From positions 1-15,323 of the forward strand of contig JBBRDK010000091.1 of the NCBI GenBank assembly GCA_038203955.1: a DNA stretch of 15,323 nucleotides. Reading direction: 5' to 3'. This DNA is from JALYUA01 sp038203955 (GTDB lineage Bacteria > Acidobacteriota > Thermoanaerobaculia > UBA5066 > Gp7-AA6). Each line of letters starts with the position of its first letter. The first letter of the stretch is position 1. Below the pieces are notes generated by a model. The model had not been told where the DNA came from and searched no databases. It was given only the letters and a program-made list of their open reading frames with translations. Of this stretch, positions 13,185-15,323 are shown in pieces. The translations under genes and the position numbers were made by a program.

Positions 13185-14608
13185 GCTTTCCTCTCGGAAC
13201 CGACGGCTGGCGAGGGGTCATCGCCGAGGGGTGCACGTTCGCGGCGATCGAGCGTCTTTCGGCGGCGACGGCGGAGGTCTACCGATCGCTTCCGAACGGC
13301 GACACGTCGAAAATCGTCGTCGGCCACGACACCCGTTTCTTCTCTCCCGAGTTCGCGCGCCGGGCCGCTGACACTCTCGCCGCAGCGGGCCTCGAGGTTC
13401 TGCTGACCGACCGCCCGATCCCGACGCCCGCGGTCTCGGACCACGTCCACCATCTCGGGCTCGCCGGCGGCGTCGCGATCACCGCGAGCCATAACCCCGG
13501 GGCGTACAACGGCTTCAAGATCAAGTCGCACTTCGGAGGAAGCGCCCCCCCGGAGCTGTACGATGCCGTCGCGCGGGCCGCGGAGGACCGCCGCTCTCCT
13601 CCTTCGGCTCGGGCAGGGACCGTTCGCGTCGACGACCTGCTGGCTCCTTACCGGGAGCGGTTGAGCGCCCTCGTGGATCTCCCCGCGATGCGGGAAGCCG
13701 GGCTCGCTGTGCTCGCGGATTCCATGCACGGAGCGGCGGGGTCCCTCGTCCCGGACATCCTCTCCGGAGGAAAGACGCGCGTGGCCGCCTTCCGCGCCGA
13801 GCGGGATCCGCTCTTCGGCGGCGTCCATCCGGAGCCGATCGCCTCCAACCTCGCGGCGGCGGCGGACCGCGTCCGCGCGGAGAGGCTCGATCTCGCGGTC
13901 GCTCAGGACGGGGACGCGGACCGCCTGGGCGTGCTCGACGCTCGCGGCCGCTTCGTTTCGCCGCACCGGATTCTCGCCCTCCTTCTCCTGCACGCCTACA
14001 GGCGGCGCGGGCTGACGGGGGGGATCGCGAAGACGTTCTCCACCTCCCTTCTCATCGACCGCATCGCGGCGTCTCTCGGCGCGCCGCTCCACGAGACCGC
14101 GATCGGTTTCAAGTACGTGGCGGATTTGATGAACCGGGGCGAGGCGGCGGCCGGCGGCGAGGAGAGCGGCGGCTATGCGTTTACCTTTCACCTCCCCGAG
14201 CGCGACGGCGTCTTGAACGCCCTGCTCCTGATCGAGAGCCTCGCCCTCTCCGGCCGCGATCTCGACGGCGCGCTGGCGGACCTGGCGGCGGAATTCGGCG
14301 AGTTCGCTTACGGGCGGCGCGACGTCTACCTGCCCGTCCCCGTCATTTCGGCGTTCCTGACATCGGTGCGCGAGGAGCCGCCGGCGGAGGTTGCGGGCGA
14401 GCCTGTGACCGCGGTCGGGGACAAAGACGGGGTCAAGTACGCGTTCGGCAGCCGCGGCTGGCTGCTGCACCGCCTCTCGGGAACCGAGCCCATGGTCCGC
14501 CTGTATTGCGAGCACGCGGACGAGGCTTCGGTGGAGCGCATCCTCGAGGCCGCCCGCTCGCGCCTCGAGACGTTCGCCTCTCTCGCCGGAACCAAGCCGT
14601 GGCCCTGA
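13181..14608 (+). CDS. Phosphoglucomutase/phosphomannomutase (alpha-D-phosphohexomutase)
   Basis: 475 aa. Interconverts hexose 6-phosphate and hexose 1-phosphate, supplying sugar nucleotides. All four family motifs are intact: the phosphoserine loop TASHNPGAYNGFK (101-113, Ser103), the metal loop DGDADR (243-248), the sugar loop GGEESGG (325-331) and the phosphate-binding RLSGTEPMVR (431-440). The N-terminus FPLGTDGWRG is typical. GEESGG rather than GEMSGH leans towards glucose phosphates, but dual specificity is common. The start TTG at 13181 overlaps the upstream stop (TTGA), indicating coupled translation. The pairing with a deacetylase suggests a role in envelope polysaccharide supply. 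A GC-rich perfect palindrome lies just after its stop. Confidence 0.94.
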   Translation: MSFPLGTDGWRGVIAEGCTFAAIERLSAATAEVYRSLPNGDTSKIVVGHDTRFFSPEFARRAADTLAAAGLEVLLTDRPIPTPAVSDHVHHLGLAGGVAITASHNPGAYNGFKIKSHFGGSAPPELYDAVARAAEDRRSPPSARAGTVRVDDLLAPYRERLSALVDLPAMREAGLAVLADSMHGAAGSLVPDILSGGKTRVAAFRAERDPLFGGVHPEPIASNLAAAADRVRAERLDLAVAQDGDADRLGVLDARGRFVSPHRILALLLLHAYRRRGLTGGIAKTFSTSLLIDRIAASLGAPLHETAIGFKYVADLMNRGEAAAGGEESGGYAFTFHLPERDGVLNALLLIESLALSGRDLDGALADLAAEFGEFAYGRRDVYLPVPVISAFLTSVREEPPAEVAGEPVTAVGDKDGVKYAFGSRGWLLHRLSGTEPMVRLYCEHADEASVERILEAARSRLETFASLAGTKPWP

Positions 14609-14610
14609 GC

Positions 14611-14624
14611 GGGCCGCGCGGCCC
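14611..14624. other. GC-rich perfect palindrome after the phosphohexomutase
   Basis: GGGCCGCGCGGCCC begins 3 bp after the stop codon and can fold into a 5-bp stem with a GCGC loop. With no T-run it is not a classic intrinsic terminator, but it may slow or end transcription or protect the 3' end. Confidence 0.4.
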
Positions 14625-14694
14625 CCGGACCGGGCGTCAGCCGCGCGCTCGGTTTTCGCATCCGCCCCGCCGCGGAGAATCGTGGGGCGCGTGA

Positions 14695-15005
14695 GCGCAT
14701 TCATGGCTTCCTCGCCGGGAGGAGAAACAGCCGGCGGAGACCGTGTTCAAGAACATCGAGCTTCTCCGGGGCAAGCCCGCGGGACGCCTGCCCGGCATGA
14801 TGAGCGCGCTCACGGGACTCCTCGGGGTGACCTGCTCGGCGTGCCATTCCCCGGCAACTTCGCGACCGATGAGCTGCCGGCGACGAAGACGGCCCGTCGC
14901 CATTTCGAAATGCAGAGCGGGTTGAACCGCGATTTTTTCGAGGGCCGCAACGCGATTACATGGTTTACCTGCGACCGCGGCAGCCGGATCCCGGTCTCGC
15001 TCTGA
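14695..15005 (+). pseudogene. Degraded c-type cytochrome (reaction-centre cytochrome c-like), frameshifted
   Basis: Homologous-looking protein runs across two frames. Frame 1 (14695 to about 14850) reads EEKQPAETVFKNIELLRGKP, then MMSALTGLLGVTCSACH, which is haem motif CxxCH at 14833-14847. After CCCC at about 14849-14852 the reading continues one frame over as GNFATDELPATKTARRHFEM, QSGLNRDFFEGRNAITWFTC, then DRG, ending at TGA 15003-15005. This matches the layout of the small cytochromes resembling the reaction-centre cytochrome subunit. A single-base deletion in the C run explains the shift. The second haem site, expected CxxCH, is WFTCD: first Cys to Trp and His to Asp. No signal peptide is seen in the frame, which opens only at 14695. 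One frameshift alone could be a sequencing error, but the point changes and missing leader argue for true decay. Confidence 0.82.
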
Positions 15006-15040
15006 TCTCGCCGCGTCCGTTTCTGACCGCCCCCTGGCGA

Positions 15041-15070
15041 GGGACGGAGCCGGCTCCCGGCCCCCGTCCC
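15041..15070. terminator. Possible stem-loop between the cytochrome remnant and the edge gene
   Basis: GGGACGG (15041-15047) pairs with CCGTCCC (15064-15070), and the enclosed 16 bases contain a further GAGCCGGCTC palindrome (overlapping the stem base region). It lies one base beyond the stop of the minus-strand gene, where a terminator would be expected, but has no T-run on that strand. Confidence 0.35.
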
Positions 15071-15323
15071 CTACGACCTCCGGTCGGCCTCCGGGGCGCG
15101 GGCGAGATCGGAGGCGCGGCGGCGGGGCCGCGGCGGCTCGGTCATGACGGTTCCCTGCCCCTCGAACCGGATCTTCGGGGCACTGCCGATGTCGGGCATC
15201 ATGACCTCTTCGAGGAAGCGGTCTTCGAGGACGGAAGGCACCAGCTCTCCCGTCCACGCGACGAGATCGCGGGACGAGACGTTCAGCGGAAATTCCGGCG
15301 TGACCTCGTGCGAGAGAAGCGGT
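15071..15323 (-). CDS. C-terminal part of an unidentified gene (partial)
   Basis: 83 visible residues running in from the right edge and ending at TAG (complement of 15071-15073). The visible part reads as a real protein: PLLSHEVTPEFPLNVSSRDL, then VAWTGELVPSVLEDRFLEEV and MMPDIGSAPKIRFEGQG, followed by a Pro/Arg-rich disordered tail. Third codon positions are almost all G or C. No family is recognised. The gene start lies outside the window. Confidence 0.65.
   Translation of the reverse strand, partial: PLLSHEVTPEFPLNVSSRDLVAWTGELVPSVLEDRFLEEVMMPDIGSAPKIRFEGQGTVMTEPPRPRRRASDLARAPEADRRS

Noticed and set aside
12665..14704. 679-aa minus-strand open frame over the phosphohexomutase
   Set aside because: Antisense to a gene with all four phosphohexomutase motifs; its composition is typical of high-GC antisense frames.
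14637..15257. 206-aa minus-strand open frame across the cytochrome remnant
   Set aside because: It is in a different frame from the well-behaved partial gene at 15071-15323 and antisense to the cytochrome remnant.

Overview
High-GC bacterial chromosomal DNA. No rRNA, tRNA, CRISPR array or transposase was recognised. The window is mostly densely packed housekeeping genes, with a repeat-rich accessory patch at the left end and a decayed gene at the right end. A broken c-type cytochrome resembling the reaction-centre-cytochrome-like family common in Acidobacteriota, several 7-bp tandem repeat arrays, frequent GTG/TTG starts and GC-rich third codon positions suggest an acidobacterium-like Gram-negative lineage. 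That assignment is an inference.

Left region (1-2116): the Thr-rich tail of an unknown gene ends at an intrinsic terminator. It is followed by a well-supported NHLP-type (nitrile-hydratase-like leader) RiPP precursor with a Gly-Gly cleavage site and a 24-residue core, and no maturation or export genes are visible. Next comes a membrane-anchored GGDEF diguanylate cyclase bracketed by two 71-bp inverted repeats (70/71 identical), the right one running into 11 perfect copies of TCGGGAA.

Middle region (2117-7035): a small hypothetical gene converges on a minus-strand surface-polysaccharide operon (SAM methyltransferase, GT4 glycosyltransferase, and a 76-aa ORF joined to the glycosyltransferase by ATGA). 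A zinc-ribbon membrane protein diverges from the methyltransferase. Two more heptamer arrays of different sequence separate it from a convergent AI-2E-type permease gene.

Plus-strand operon (7118-11104): epoxyqueuosine reductase queG, a CNNM/CorC-type DUF21-CBS protein, an NAD-type isocitrate dehydrogenase and trmB, with overlaps or gaps of under 10 bp. It combines tRNA modification, ion homeostasis and central metabolism. trmB converges on pgsA (phosphatidylglycerophosphate synthase, minus strand).

Right region (11736-15323): a polysaccharide deacetylase with an unusual N-terminal zinc finger diverges from pgsA and is translationally coupled to a phosphohexomutase; both fit envelope polysaccharide metabolism. 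A frameshifted, haem-site-damaged cytochrome c remnant follows, then the 3' end of an unidentified minus-strand gene that runs off the edge.

The most notable items are the orphan NHLP precursor, the inverted-repeat-bracketed GGDEF gene, the zinc-finger deacetylase and the cytochrome pseudogene.
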